DNA from: Roseivirga misakiensis
Lineage (GTDB): Bacteria > Bacteroidota > Bacteroidia > Cytophagales > Cyclobacteriaceae
NCBI RefSeq assembly: GCF_001747105.1
Contig: NZ_MDGQ01000005.1
Location: 1,116,001 to 1,180,000, forward strand
Direction: 5' to 3'
Length of the DNA stretch: 64,000 nt
Positions within the stretch are counted from its first letter, which is position 1. Each line of letters begins with the position of its first letter. Positions 44,782-55,045 of the stretch are shown piece after piece. Below the pieces are notes generated by a model that was not told where the DNA came from, searched no databases, and saw nothing but the letters and a program-made list of their open reading frames with translations. The translations under genes and the position numbers were made by a program.

Positions 44782-45174
44782 TTAAAAAGGTAAATCATCA
44801 GATTCATCTGATTTTAACCAATCTGGCTCGTCTGATGATGCTGGAGGAGGAGGTGTAGCACCAGTCGGGGCATTGTTTTGTGGAGCTGCTTGACCTTGGT
44901 CGGCCGTAATTCTCCAAGCCTGTAACGAAGTAAAGTATTTGTCTACGCCTTGAGGATCAGTCCACTTTCTGCCTTTAAGATTAAAGCTAACATTCACGTT
45001 TTGCCCTTCAGAAAAGCCATCTAATTGGTCACATTTGTCTTGAATACACTCAAATTTGATCAATTCTGGGTATTGAGGATTGTCAGCGTACTCTACAACA
45101 AACTCTCTCTTTCTAAATGACGCACTTACCTGTTGGGTTGGGAATATCTTTTCGACTTTCGCTTTAATTTCCAT
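44782..45174 (-). CDS. DUF3127 (OB-fold, SSB-like) protein
   Basis: This 130-aa protein contains an OB-fold-like domain with KVEKIFPTQQVSASFRKREF and NVSFNLKGRKWTDPQGVDKY, the pattern of DUF3127. The last 35 residues are disordered and end in an acidic hydrophobic tip (SDESDDLPF), like the C-terminal tail of single-stranded-DNA-binding proteins. A role in DNA binding is plausible but not shown. It is co-transcribed with lhgO (7-bp gap). Confidence 0.82.
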   Translation of the reverse strand: MEIKAKVEKIFPTQQVSASFRKREFVVEYADNPQYPELIKFECIQDKCDQLDGFSEGQNVNVSFNLKGRKWTDPQGVDKYFTSLQAWRITADQGQAAPQNNAPTGATPPPPASSDEPDWLKSDESDDLPF

Positions 45175-45362
45175 AGACTAAAATTTGCCCAAAGCAATTG
45201 AATTCTGCGGGAAGATGCAAGCAGCAAAGGAACAGAATAAGGCATTCGTTAAACATTTCTCAATTACGATTGTCATAAGGCTGATCAAATAGAATATTTG
45301 AGGCTCAAAGACGTTTGAGAAACGGAAATTATAGCCATATTTGAACTTCGACTAGATGATTC

Positions 45363-48300
45363 TTGAAGGCAACTGAGGAATTGAAAAGACTAACACTACT
45401 TCTACTCTTACTCATCTGTACATTTGGCGCTAACGCTCAGGTGACTACCGAAGGCAGGGACTTTTGGTTTGGCTTCATGCAAAATTTTGACCCTAGTGCG
45501 CCTTCATCCTTAGAGATATTTCTAACGAGTAAAGAACGTGCTGAAGTAGAAATCTTTATTTACACAGATTCTAGGACGATCACTATTACCGTAGAACCTG
45601 GTGTAACACATCGTGAAGTTATTGCCTCACTAACCGATAATCCATTTGCAGCTTCAGGTTCGGCTCAGTCTCAACGACGGGCTATTCGTGTTACCTCAGA
45701 TGTCGATATTAGTGTTTATGCCCTGAATAGCAGAAGTAGAAGCGCCGATGCTGCTGTAATACTGCCCGTTAATACACTCGGAAATCAATATTACGTTTCT
45801 GCATATTGGGAAGAATATCCGACGGGTGATAATTTTAATAGTAACAACAATGGTGAACAAGATAGCCCATCTTCTTTTCTCATTGTGGCCGCCGCAGATG
45901 ATACACAGATTCAAATAACTCCTTCAGTCAATGCAAGAGGTTTTAATGCTGGTCAGACCTATGATATTACCCTTAACCAAGGTGATGTTTACCAAGTACA
46001 GGCCGATGGCGACCTAACCGGTACGCTCATAGAGTTAAACAATGACAATACAACCGAGTGTAAGAATTTTGCCGTTTTTGGGGGCAACCAATGGGGAAGA
46101 GTCACAGGAGGTGACGATTGCCAATCTGGGAGTGATATTGGAGGGTTTGCTGCCGATCATTTATATGAACAAATGTTCCCAGTAAGTACTTGGGGCGAAA
46201 ATTATATTGCCGCACCTTATGAGTTAAGAACGGCCTATGTTCTACAAATCACTGCGGCTGAAGACGATACACGAATTGTAATCGGTGGTGATGTGATTAA
46301 TCTCGACGCCGGTATGACGGAGAGAAGGTTAGAGACAGATGTTGTAGGGATTTTTGCTGATAAACCAATACAAGTTGCTCAGTTTAGTCAGGCTTTAAGC
46401 TGCGATAACAATACAAACGCCGGACCGGGTGATCCGTTTATGATCATGCTAAGTCCTAATGAACAAAAGCTTACACAGATTACGTTTAATGCATTGACAG
46501 CCAATGTGATAGACAATTACTTTGTAACTATTATTACTGAGACGGCACATATTGGTGATCTTACCCTTGATGGGAATACTATCCCTTCGACGGACTTTAT
46601 TAGTGTTCCAGGTTCCGGGTTCTCTTACGCTAATGTGGGCATTAATATCGGTGAAGATTATACCTTGGTTTCCGATGCTGGCTTTATTGCGTACATCTAT
46701 GGATTCGGCAATATTGAGTCATTTGGTTATGCAGCTGGAGCATCCTTAGAAAACTTGGATTTGGTCATTGTGGGAGACGACCCAGAGATCGCCCTCATTG
46801 ATACAGAGGCCTGTGTAAATAACGAAGTAGAATTTACACTTGATTTTGAAGTGCCTGCTGGAGAAGATCCACGTTTCGATACATTTGAATGGGATTTTGG
46901 AGATGGAAGTTTAGTCGTTTTAGGTCAAGATGTGGTCCATACATACCTAGCTCCCGGGGAATACAACATCATGGTGCGAGCATCTCAAGGAGGTGCCTGT
47001 GGTAGTTCTGAAACAGTTGTGAAAACCATTACTGTGATCGATAATTTTGTAAATGCTATCAATGGGCCAAGTTCAGTTTGTCCGGATGTAACCGATATTG
47101 AATATGTGGTTGACGGTTTTTCTGAGCAGACTTATGTTTGGGAGATCCAGGGTGGTACAATTACACCAACCGCTGATAACAATCGAATTTTAGTAGACTG
47201 GGGAGTTGCTCGAGACGACGCTTTCTTAAAAGTGGTCGGTATTAATGAGTTAGGTTGCGAAACAGACACATTAACACTCGATGTAATAATCAACAAAAGA
47301 CTTGAACCCGCCCTTCCTCAAAGTAATGGCTTCACTGCCAATGAGGTCTGTTTTACAGATTTTAACGAGGTGACCTATTTCACACCGCAAACCAATGGAT
47401 CGGAATACGAGTGGTTTATAGAAGGAGGTACCATTCTTACGGATAACAGTTTAAACGAGATTAGAGTCCAATGGCCAGGTCCAGGTACTGGAAAAATCTG
47501 GTATCGCGAGTTTAATCCTGCCATTTCTGACTGTGAAGGATTCTCTGATGAATTGGAGGTAATTATATATCCAGAAATAATATCTACCCCTACCATTACT
47601 AATGCCTTGTGTAACGGCGACGCTAATGGAACAATAAGTCTTACATTATCAGGAGGAAAACCCGGTAATTATAGCGTTTCATGGAGCAACGGTATGATGG
47701 GTCAAGATATTACAGGCTTGGCTGCAGGTGATTATGTGGCCACTATTACCGATGCCTTAGGTTGCGAGATTATGGAAACATATACTGTCACGGAACCAGA
47801 TGTACTTGCTGTAAGCGATATGCAGTTGAATCCGGTAAGGTGTTTTCAAGAATCGAATGGTAGCGCCCTGATATTAGTGGGCGGCGGTACCACTTTTGCC
47901 AATGGAGATTATAGCTACAGTTGGACTGGCCCTAACGGTTTCAATACATCTACCAATACGGGTCAAATCAACGGGTTAAGGGCTGGAAACTATCTAGTCG
48001 ATATAGTAGACGCAAACGGCTGTGAAACTTCGGCAACCTTTGTTATAGATGAACCAGCGTTGTTAGAACCAGATTTAGAGACCTTGATCAACGAGCCGAT
48101 TTGCCCTCAAGCTTCTGATGGTACCGCGTTTATCGATGCAAAAGGCGGAACACCTGACTATCAGTTCTTTTGGAGTAACAACAGTTCTGTCGATGATCGA
48201 ACAGCCTCAAACTTAAGTAAAGGCCGATACACCGTTAGGATTGTAGATGCAAATGGCTGTGAAACATCTTTGGCGATAGAGGTGGAAGAACGTTTTCCAA

Positions 48301-48578
48301 GAATATTTATCCCTACAGCATTTAGTCCGAACGGCGACCAAACGAATGATGTTTTTGCACCAGTTACGGATTGTGCCATTCGCTTTTCCATGCAAATCTA
48401 TAACAAATGGGGAGCCGTTATTTACTCAACTGATGATGTAAACGACGGTTGGGACGGGAATTTCGAAGGGCAGGAAGCACCTAGCGGTAAATACTCATAC
48501 GTAATTTTCTACGCAGGTACCCTCAATGATGTCGCTTTTGAAGAAACTTATAGAGGTTCAGTTAAGTTAATTCGATAA
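45363..48578 (+). CDS. Type IX-secreted surface protein with IgGFc-binding-like, PKD and SprB domains
   Basis: The 1071-aa protein starts at a TTG (no in-frame ATG) followed by a signal peptide ending TFGANAQ. Domains in order are an IgGFc-binding-like N-terminal region (about 25-460), a PKD domain (EWDFGDGS, about 508-550), Ig-like/PKD-like repeats (about 560-740), three SprB repeats (about 745, 819 and 909) and a gliding-motility-associated C-terminal sorting domain (FIPTAFSPNGDQTNDVF, YNKWGAVIY, from about 979). The last domain marks type B cargo of the type IX secretion system. A likely role is surface adhesion or gliding. Confidence 0.9.
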   Translation: MKATEELKRLTLLLLLLICTFGANAQVTTEGRDFWFGFMQNFDPSAPSSLEIFLTSKERAEVEIFIYTDSRTITITVEPGVTHREVIASLTDNPFAASGSAQSQRRAIRVTSDVDISVYALNSRSRSADAAVILPVNTLGNQYYVSAYWEEYPTGDNFNSNNNGEQDSPSSFLIVAAADDTQIQITPSVNARGFNAGQTYDITLNQGDVYQVQADGDLTGTLIELNNDNTTECKNFAVFGGNQWGRVTGGDDCQSGSDIGGFAADHLYEQMFPVSTWGENYIAAPYELRTAYVLQITAAEDDTRIVIGGDVINLDAGMTERRLETDVVGIFADKPIQVAQFSQALSCDNNTNAGPGDPFMIMLSPNEQKLTQITFNALTANVIDNYFVTIITETAHIGDLTLDGNTIPSTDFISVPGSGFSYANVGINIGEDYTLVSDAGFIAYIYGFGNIESFGYAAGASLENLDLVIVGDDPEIALIDTEACVNNEVEFTLDFEVPAGEDPRFDTFEWDFGDGSLVVLGQDVVHTYLAPGEYNIMVRASQGGACGSSETVVKTITVIDNFVNAINGPSSVCPDVTDIEYVVDGFSEQTYVWEIQGGTITPTADNNRILVDWGVARDDAFLKVVGINELGCETDTLTLDVIINKRLEPALPQSNGFTANEVCFTDFNEVTYFTPQTNGSEYEWFIEGGTILTDNSLNEIRVQWPGPGTGKIWYREFNPAISDCEGFSDELEVIIYPEIISTPTITNALCNGDANGTISLTLSGGKPGNYSVSWSNGMMGQDITGLAAGDYVATITDALGCEIMETYTVTEPDVLAVSDMQLNPVRCFQESNGSALILVGGGTTFANGDYSYSWTGPNGFNTSTNTGQINGLRAGNYLVDIVDANGCETSATFVIDEPALLEPDLETLINEPICPQASDGTAFIDAKGGTPDYQFFWSNNSSVDDRTASNLSKGRYTVRIVDANGCETSLAIEVEERFPRIFIPTAFSPNGDQTNDVFAPVTDCAIRFSMQIYNKWGAVIYSTDDVNDGWDGNFEGQEAPSGKYSYVIFYAGTLNDVAFEETYRGSVKLIR

Positions 48579-48668
48579 GAATTACTGAAAGTCTCTTGTC
48601 TAAGGTTCCAGAGTTATTTAGTTGTTCTTAAACAGAAGCTTTTTCCTTAAGCCTCGTTAATAAATCGC

Positions 48669-51600
48669 GTGAATAAATTCTTTTACATACAGGGTATTGC
48701 TGGTAGGATACAATTCATATGTATGCTGACCTTGTTCTGCGGCCTATCTGCTGTCGGACAAACCACTACTGTAGGAAAGGAGTTCTGGTTAGGTTTTACG
48801 GAAAATGACTTTATTCCTGGGCACTCTCTAGAAATCTGGATTAATGCCGAAGAAAGAGCCAATGTTACGATACTCAATCCTGGTGGAAGTTTTCTGAATC
48901 AAAAGGTAGTTGAACCCGGTCGGAATAGTTTGGTGATTTTGCCAAGTGAGTTGATGTCCACTTTAGCGGGAAAAAATGACTTTGGCATTCATGTGACCTC
49001 GGACACAGACATAAGCGTTTATGCCATGAATAAACGTTCGTCCAGCATAGATGCTACGGCTGTATTACCCATCCAATCCCTAGATACTGAATACTACACC
49101 ATAGCCCATGTGAAAACAGATACCATCAGCAATGATGCGGGAGAGTCAAATATTGTGATCGTGGCGACGGAAAACGATACAGAGATCATTGTAGTGCCTT
49201 CGGTTGATACATCGGAAGGTTGGATTGGTGGTGAAACCCAAACAATCAATTTAAATGCAGGAGAGACTTACCATATTAAGTCTGAAGACGATCTCACGGG
49301 GACTTTTATTCGGTCAATCATTGGATCGGATAGAATCTGTAAAAAAATAGCTGTTTTTTCAGGAAACAAATCCACTAACGTGGGCGATTGTGGCCCGACC
49401 AAGGATCACTTGATGGAGCAAATGCCGCCAATATCGGCATGGGGCCAAGAGTTTCTTTTTGTGCCTCTACAAGGAAGAAGTGGAGGCGATTTGGTTAAAA
49501 TAGTGGCCAGCACGGATGGTACTCGAGTGAATATTGAAGGCATTGGTAATATCGATTTAGATGCGGGCGAATATTACTTTGAAGAGACCCTAGATGGCAT
49601 ACGATCTATCACATCCAATGAGCCAATTAGCATTGGCCATTTTAGCAGGAGTCAGGGGTGTGACGACATGCCGTCAGATCCATTTATGATTTTGCTCGCG
49701 CCGACCGAACAAGGCATAAATGCCGTGAATTTTAGTGCTTTACCAACTTTTAGATCTACTACACACTACATGACCTTGGTCGCACCAAGTGCAGATTTAA
49801 GAAACATCACCTTTGATGGCGTGGACATCACCAGTGAATTTACAGTACAAGGCAATGCCGCCTATGCTACCCTTCAATTTCAACAGGGCAACCATCGATT
49901 AACAGCTGAAAATGGGGTTTTGCCGTACATCTACGCCTTTGGCGATGAGGAGTCGTTTGGATATTTGGCTGGCGCAAGCCTGAGCGATCTTGATTTAGCC
50001 CAAATTGCCGAGAGCTTGGAAATAGAAGTCGATAACCAAATCTGTGTAGGGCTACCGACTAACTTCAATGCCTTATTTGATATACTTCCCGGAGAAGATC
50101 CAGTTTTTGACACTTTTCAGTGGGATTTTGGAGATGGCACGCTCGGTTTAACCCAAAACGCTGTGCATACCTTCGATCAGGCAGGCGAATACGAAGTAGC
50201 TTTAACAGCATCCAGTGGCAGAAGTCTATGTAGCAATGCGGTCACGGTTGTGAAAACAATAACTGTTAGAGAACTAGCGATTAATGAGTTTGTAGGGCCA
50301 TTATCAGTTTGTCCAGAAGTGACAGATATCGTTTATAGTGTTGATGGGCCACCAGGAAACACATACGAATGGTTTATAGAAGGAGGAGTGATTACTTCAG
50401 GAGGTAATACTGGGCGAATCACGGTAGATTGGGGAGTAGCCAACGACAGCGCTTTTATCAAAGTGTTACCCGTGAATCTGGACCAGTGCAATACGGACAC
50501 GCTGTCATTCGATGTTAAAATCAATACTGCATTAGAGCCTGCATTACCGATGAGTAATCGCAACGATCCTAACGGTATCTGTTTTGGTGATTTCGATAAT
50601 GTCCAGTATTCGGTGGCTCTGACTGCCGGTTCTGAATATGAGTGGTTTGTCGATGCTCACGGTGAAATTTTGGGTAGCAACCAAGGAAATTCAGTAAATG
50701 TACGTTGGAATGGCCCCGGAGTAGGTCGCATTTGGTACCGAGAGTATAACCCTTCGATTTCTAATTGTGAAGGATTTTCCGAACCCTTAGTCGTTACGAT
50801 TAATGAACCTATTGTAGCGGTACCGACCATAACGGATGTCCTTTGTCATGGCGAGGCCAGTGGTACCATAACGCTTGATATTTCTGGAGGTCAGCCGGGC
50901 GATTATACCGTAACCTGGGATAATGGAATGAGTGGTGCCTCCATTAGTAATTTAGCCGAGGGAACTTATGTCGCGACGATCACGGATGAAATCGGGTGTG
51001 AATTGGTGCAGGCATTTGAAGTAAACCAACCAGAGGTCATGGAAATAGTAGATGCGCAAGGTAGTTCCACACTTTGCTTCCAAGAAAACACTGGTACTGC
51101 CGAAATCATGGTGGTCGGTGGCGTGCCTTTTCCAGATGGCGAGTACAGATATTTATGGGAAGGTAATGGTGCTATCAGAACTACAAATACTCGTCAAATA
51201 ACAGGGCTTCGCGGTGGTAATTATCGAGTGACTGCCATGGATGCCAATAACTGTGAGGTTGTTACCAATGTGACTATTAATGAGCCACCAAGGTTAGAAG
51301 CAGATTTGGAAACCCTCCTGAATCCTGCCGTTTGCCCTCAAGCAACTAACGGAACCGCCTTTGTAGGCGCTAAAGGTGGAACGCCAGACTACCAGTTTTT
51401 CTGGAGCAACAACCCTGGAGTAGATGACCAAAATGCCTCCAATTTGAGTAAGGGAAGTTATTCACTGCGTATAGTGGATGCCAATGGGTGCGAAGCGACA
51501 TTTAACTTAGACGTGGCGGAAAGGTTTCCAAAGGTAGTGATACCAAACGCCTTTAGTCCGAATAATGACGGTGTTAACGATACTTTTAATGCGGTCACCG

Positions 51601-51809
51601 ACTGTGACCTGCCATATTCGATGCAGGTATATAATAAATGGGGAACGATTGTCTTTTCCAGCAATGACATCACGGTTGGTTGGGATGGCCGATTTGAAGG
51701 GCAAGAGGCACAGACAGGCATGTACTCTTATATCATTTTCTACTCGGTTACCATCAATGATCAGACATTTGAAGAATCCTATCGTGGTTCTTTCAAGTTA
51801 ATCCGATAA
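48669..51809 (+). CDS. Type IX-secreted surface protein, tandem paralogue
   Basis: The 1046-aa protein starts at a GTG and has a signal peptide (CGLSAVGQ). It repeats the upstream protein domain for domain: IgGFc-binding-like region, PKD (QWDFGDGTLG), Ig-like regions, three SprB repeats (from about 717, 797 and 883) and a C-terminal sorting domain (VIPNAFSPNNDGVNDTF, from about 955). Phrases such as GGTPDYQFFWSNN and KAKGG-type segments are shared, so the two arose by tandem duplication. They are 90 bp apart on the same strand. Function is probably adhesion. Confidence 0.9.
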   Translation: MNKFFYIQGIAGRIQFICMLTLFCGLSAVGQTTTVGKEFWLGFTENDFIPGHSLEIWINAEERANVTILNPGGSFLNQKVVEPGRNSLVILPSELMSTLAGKNDFGIHVTSDTDISVYAMNKRSSSIDATAVLPIQSLDTEYYTIAHVKTDTISNDAGESNIVIVATENDTEIIVVPSVDTSEGWIGGETQTINLNAGETYHIKSEDDLTGTFIRSIIGSDRICKKIAVFSGNKSTNVGDCGPTKDHLMEQMPPISAWGQEFLFVPLQGRSGGDLVKIVASTDGTRVNIEGIGNIDLDAGEYYFEETLDGIRSITSNEPISIGHFSRSQGCDDMPSDPFMILLAPTEQGINAVNFSALPTFRSTTHYMTLVAPSADLRNITFDGVDITSEFTVQGNAAYATLQFQQGNHRLTAENGVLPYIYAFGDEESFGYLAGASLSDLDLAQIAESLEIEVDNQICVGLPTNFNALFDILPGEDPVFDTFQWDFGDGTLGLTQNAVHTFDQAGEYEVALTASSGRSLCSNAVTVVKTITVRELAINEFVGPLSVCPEVTDIVYSVDGPPGNTYEWFIEGGVITSGGNTGRITVDWGVANDSAFIKVLPVNLDQCNTDTLSFDVKINTALEPALPMSNRNDPNGICFGDFDNVQYSVALTAGSEYEWFVDAHGEILGSNQGNSVNVRWNGPGVGRIWYREYNPSISNCEGFSEPLVVTINEPIVAVPTITDVLCHGEASGTITLDISGGQPGDYTVTWDNGMSGASISNLAEGTYVATITDEIGCELVQAFEVNQPEVMEIVDAQGSSTLCFQENTGTAEIMVVGGVPFPDGEYRYLWEGNGAIRTTNTRQITGLRGGNYRVTAMDANNCEVVTNVTINEPPRLEADLETLLNPAVCPQATNGTAFVGAKGGTPDYQFFWSNNPGVDDQNASNLSKGSYSLRIVDANGCEATFNLDVAERFPKVVIPNAFSPNNDGVNDTFNAVTDCDLPYSMQVYNKWGTIVFSSNDITVGWDGRFEGQEAQTGMYSYIIFYSVTINDQTFEESYRGSFKLIR

Positions 51810-51866
51810 TCTACTTTTCTTTTCTGGTGCATTCACTAATTTGGACTTCAGTCTAACGTTATACAG

Positions 51867-54800
51867 TTGTCGCTCACCGTTTACAAATCTTCCGCAGGTT
51901 CTGGAAAGACATTTACCCTTGTAAAAGAGTATTTGAAGCTGGTTTTAGTTTCTCCTCGAGACTTCAAAAACATCTTGGCGATTACCTTTACTAACAAGGC
52001 GACAGAGGAAATGAAACGCCGAATATTGGCTTCCCTTTTAGCGATCGCTGAGGGCAAGACTGAGCCAATGTTCGATACGTTGAAAGTTGAGTTGGCAGAT
52101 CAATTAGACGAACAAGGCATAAGAGATCGTGCAGCTGAGGCCTACGAATTGATTATTCATAATTACGGCCGTTTCGAGATTTCAACCATCGATAGTTTTT
52201 TCTCTAAGGTACTCAGATCATTTGCGAGAGAGCTCGATTTACCCATGAGCTATGAGTTGGAAATGAATACGGGTTTGGCCCTCAATGAATCTATCGATCA
52301 ACTCTTCAGGAGCCTCGATGACAATCAACAAGTTCGTGACTGGCTAGTCTCGTTTGCCAATGAGCAAATGGAAAATGACAAGTCGTGGAATGTAGACCAG
52401 AACATGGCCAAATTGGGTAAAAGTCTTTTTTCTGAGGCATTTCAAGCAGGTTTTAAAAATATCGACCTTGATCTAGACGAACTCAAGAAAATGATTGTCT
52501 CCATGGCAAAGACAGTCAAAAGCTACGAGAGTGCCTTAAAATCTTATGGAAATGAGGCCTTAGATCTAATCACTAGCCATGGTTTGACGGTTACCGACTT
52601 TAAAGGTGGCACGAGAAGCGTGGCCAATACTTTCAAGAAGATTGCCGATGGTAACTTCGAACTCACCGCTACCTTTTTGAAAGCAGTCAGCGGAGAAGAT
52701 ACCTGGTATACAAAAACATCCGACAAAGCCGATCAGATAGAGCAACTTACTGCGGGTAAATTTGGGGAAGTAGCCCAGGCCATAGTGCAATACATCGATG
52801 ACTATCAAGTCGAATACAATACAGCCAGAACGCTTGTTAAGAATATGTTTTCTTATGGCTTGCTAGAAGAACTAAACAAACACCTGAAAAACTACAGAGA
52901 CGAGCACAATGTTATGCTTATCTCTGATAATAACCTCATCCTCAGAGATATTCTAGATCAAGCCGATGCCCCTTTCATCTTCGAGAAGTTAGGGAGTTAC
53001 TTTAAGCACATCATGATCGATGAGTTTCAAGACACCTCCAATTTCCAATGGTCCAACCTAAAGCCATTGGTCATTAATGCCTTGTCAGAGGACAATAATG
53101 TGCTGATTGTGGGTGATGTGAAGCAGTCTATCTATCGCTTCAGAGGCGGGAATATGAACCTGCTATTATCAGCGTTAGAAAATGATTTAGGAGCCTTTTA
53201 TACGACAGCTTCTAACCAAAACTTAAAAGATAATTATCGCAGTCTCCAAGAAGTTGTGGCCTTTAATAATCAGGTCTTTGAGCAATTACCAGCACTCATC
53301 GGAGTTCATGAAAACATTACAGATGAAACCCTTTTTGCTAAAGCCTATGCAGAACATGAACAAACAGCAAAAGGCAAAGCAGGAGGCTATGTACGGGTTC
53401 GTTTCTACGAGAAAAGTGAAACTCCTTGGAAAGACGCTGCCTTAGTTGATCTGGTTGAAACTATCAAGGAAAACCAAAAGCAGGGTTTTGAATTGAGTGA
53501 TATGCTTATCCTAGTCAATGCCAATGGAGAGATACCTAGCATTGCCAATGCCCTATTAAGCGAAAACATTGACTTTATCAACGGAGAGTCCCTCAAAATC
53601 ACCCAAAGCAATCTGGTCCAGTTTGTTCTTGAGGTTTTTAGATATCTACAGTCAGATTTTGATGAAATACTATTGATGAACTTGATAACCCTTTTTCATC
53701 AATTGAGTAATAAAGCGCACCAAGATGTTTTCTTGAGAGGGAAAAATCACAGAATGACTTTAGATGAGGCCGGTTTCCCGAAGGCCTTTTTAGATCAAAA
53801 GCATCACTTAAAACAACAGTCGCTTTTCGATTTAGTCAGCGAAGTCCTATTGATTTTCGATTTTAAAGATCACGGTGATGTTTACATACAGCAGTTTTTG
53901 GATGTAGTTTTAGAGCAAACACAAAAGGGGATCAATGCCATCAATACTTTTATGGAATGGTGGGATAGCGAAGGTCACGAAACCACTGTTTCGGCCAATG
54001 AAAAGAATAATGCTGTCCGGATTATGTCGATTCACAAGTCGAAAGGTTTGGAGGCACCGATTGTTTTTATCCCTTTTACCCACTGGAGCATAATTCCACC
54101 TGTTAGACATCAGTTTTGGACAACCGATCTGCCAGAAGCTTACAAATCCCTAAAATTTGTACCCTTAGATTATTCAAAACGGTCGCTCGCTAATTCCCAT
54201 TTTGCCGAAGAATTCCATCGAGAGTCAGCTGCTTTTGCATTGGATGTGTTGAACAAAACCTATGTAGCCTTTACAAGACCAAGAGAAAAGCTGTATATCG
54301 GTGCGCCAAATGGAGCATCTAAATCGAAAAATCCATCGCTAGCTACAATCCAGTCTTTGCTTTGGAACTTGATGCCGAGCACGGAAGCGATCGAGACTTC
54401 GAGTACCGATTTTACCGATTATGAGTTCGGTCAGAGTGAGGTGAAAATTGGCCAGAGTGAGGCTACTTCAGCAACAGAATCCGTCCAAGTCTACCCGGCA
54501 TCGTCATACCTACAGAAACTTACGATTAGAAACGATTCAGATCGGTTTTTCATGCTGCAAGAAGGCGATAGCGCTCAGAATATCACGATTGGTAACCAAG
54601 TACATGAAGTTTTATCGGCTATCCATACTCAAGATGATTTGTCAATGGTGCTGAAGCAAATGCAGCAATCGGGAGAATTAGATGACAAAGCAGTGAAGGA
54701 AGTCTCAACTCGGATTGAAAAGCTCTTTTCGGACCCAAAAATAGCGCCGTGGTTTGCGGATGGCTATCAAGTTTTAAATGAAAAGGAGATTTGGTTCGAA

Positions 54801-55031
54801 GATAGAATTCATAAACCGGACCGATTGCTCACTAATGGCACGCATGCCATTGTTATCGATTACAAAAAGGAAAAAGAATCTGATTTGCATCACCAACAAG
54901 TGCGTCGTTATATGCGCGCTATGAAGGCCTTGGGTTACGATCGGGTAGAAGGCCATTTAATCTATGTGGAACCCGTCATCGTCAGAGATGTGACCGCGCA
55001 AGAAGGTACGGCGCAAATGACAATGTTTTAG
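51867..55031 (+). CDS. AddA/RecB-like UvrD-type helicase-nuclease
   Basis: The 1054-aa protein starts at TTG with the Walker A motif SSAGSGKTFTLV at residues 8-19. Further helicase motifs are AITFTNKATEEMKRR, IDEFQDTS (Walker B, about 389), GDVKQSIYRFRGGN and VRIMSIHKSKGLE. The C-terminal 150 residues hold a RecB/AddA-type PD-(D/E)XK nuclease (PDRLL, then VIDYKKEKESD). It should resect double-strand ends for recombination, paired with the next gene, which starts 14 bp later. It is the helicase subunit of a Bacteroidota AddAB-like complex. Confidence 0.9.
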   Translation: MSLTVYKSSAGSGKTFTLVKEYLKLVLVSPRDFKNILAITFTNKATEEMKRRILASLLAIAEGKTEPMFDTLKVELADQLDEQGIRDRAAEAYELIIHNYGRFEISTIDSFFSKVLRSFARELDLPMSYELEMNTGLALNESIDQLFRSLDDNQQVRDWLVSFANEQMENDKSWNVDQNMAKLGKSLFSEAFQAGFKNIDLDLDELKKMIVSMAKTVKSYESALKSYGNEALDLITSHGLTVTDFKGGTRSVANTFKKIADGNFELTATFLKAVSGEDTWYTKTSDKADQIEQLTAGKFGEVAQAIVQYIDDYQVEYNTARTLVKNMFSYGLLEELNKHLKNYRDEHNVMLISDNNLILRDILDQADAPFIFEKLGSYFKHIMIDEFQDTSNFQWSNLKPLVINALSEDNNVLIVGDVKQSIYRFRGGNMNLLLSALENDLGAFYTTASNQNLKDNYRSLQEVVAFNNQVFEQLPALIGVHENITDETLFAKAYAEHEQTAKGKAGGYVRVRFYEKSETPWKDAALVDLVETIKENQKQGFELSDMLILVNANGEIPSIANALLSENIDFINGESLKITQSNLVQFVLEVFRYLQSDFDEILLMNLITLFHQLSNKAHQDVFLRGKNHRMTLDEAGFPKAFLDQKHHLKQQSLFDLVSEVLLIFDFKDHGDVYIQQFLDVVLEQTQKGINAINTFMEWWDSEGHETTVSANEKNNAVRIMSIHKSKGLEAPIVFIPFTHWSIIPPVRHQFWTTDLPEAYKSLKFVPLDYSKRSLANSHFAEEFHRESAAFALDVLNKTYVAFTRPREKLYIGAPNGASKSKNPSLATIQSLLWNLMPSTEAIETSSTDFTDYEFGQSEVKIGQSEATSATESVQVYPASSYLQKLTIRNDSDRFFMLQEGDSAQNITIGNQVHEVLSAIHTQDDLSMVLKQMQQSGELDDKAVKEVSTRIEKLFSDPKIAPWFADGYQVLNEKEIWFEDRIHKPDRLLTNGTHAIVIDYKKEKESDLHHQQVRRYMRAMKALGYDRVEGHLIYVEPVIVRDVTAQEGTAQMTMF

Positions 55032-55045
55032 CTTCAATATTACAA

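Noticed and set aside
45297-45319. TTTGAG/CTCAAA inverted repeat before the first surface-protein gene as an operator
   Set aside because: The 6-bp arms are too short to separate from chance, and no matching copy is seen before the second surface-protein gene.
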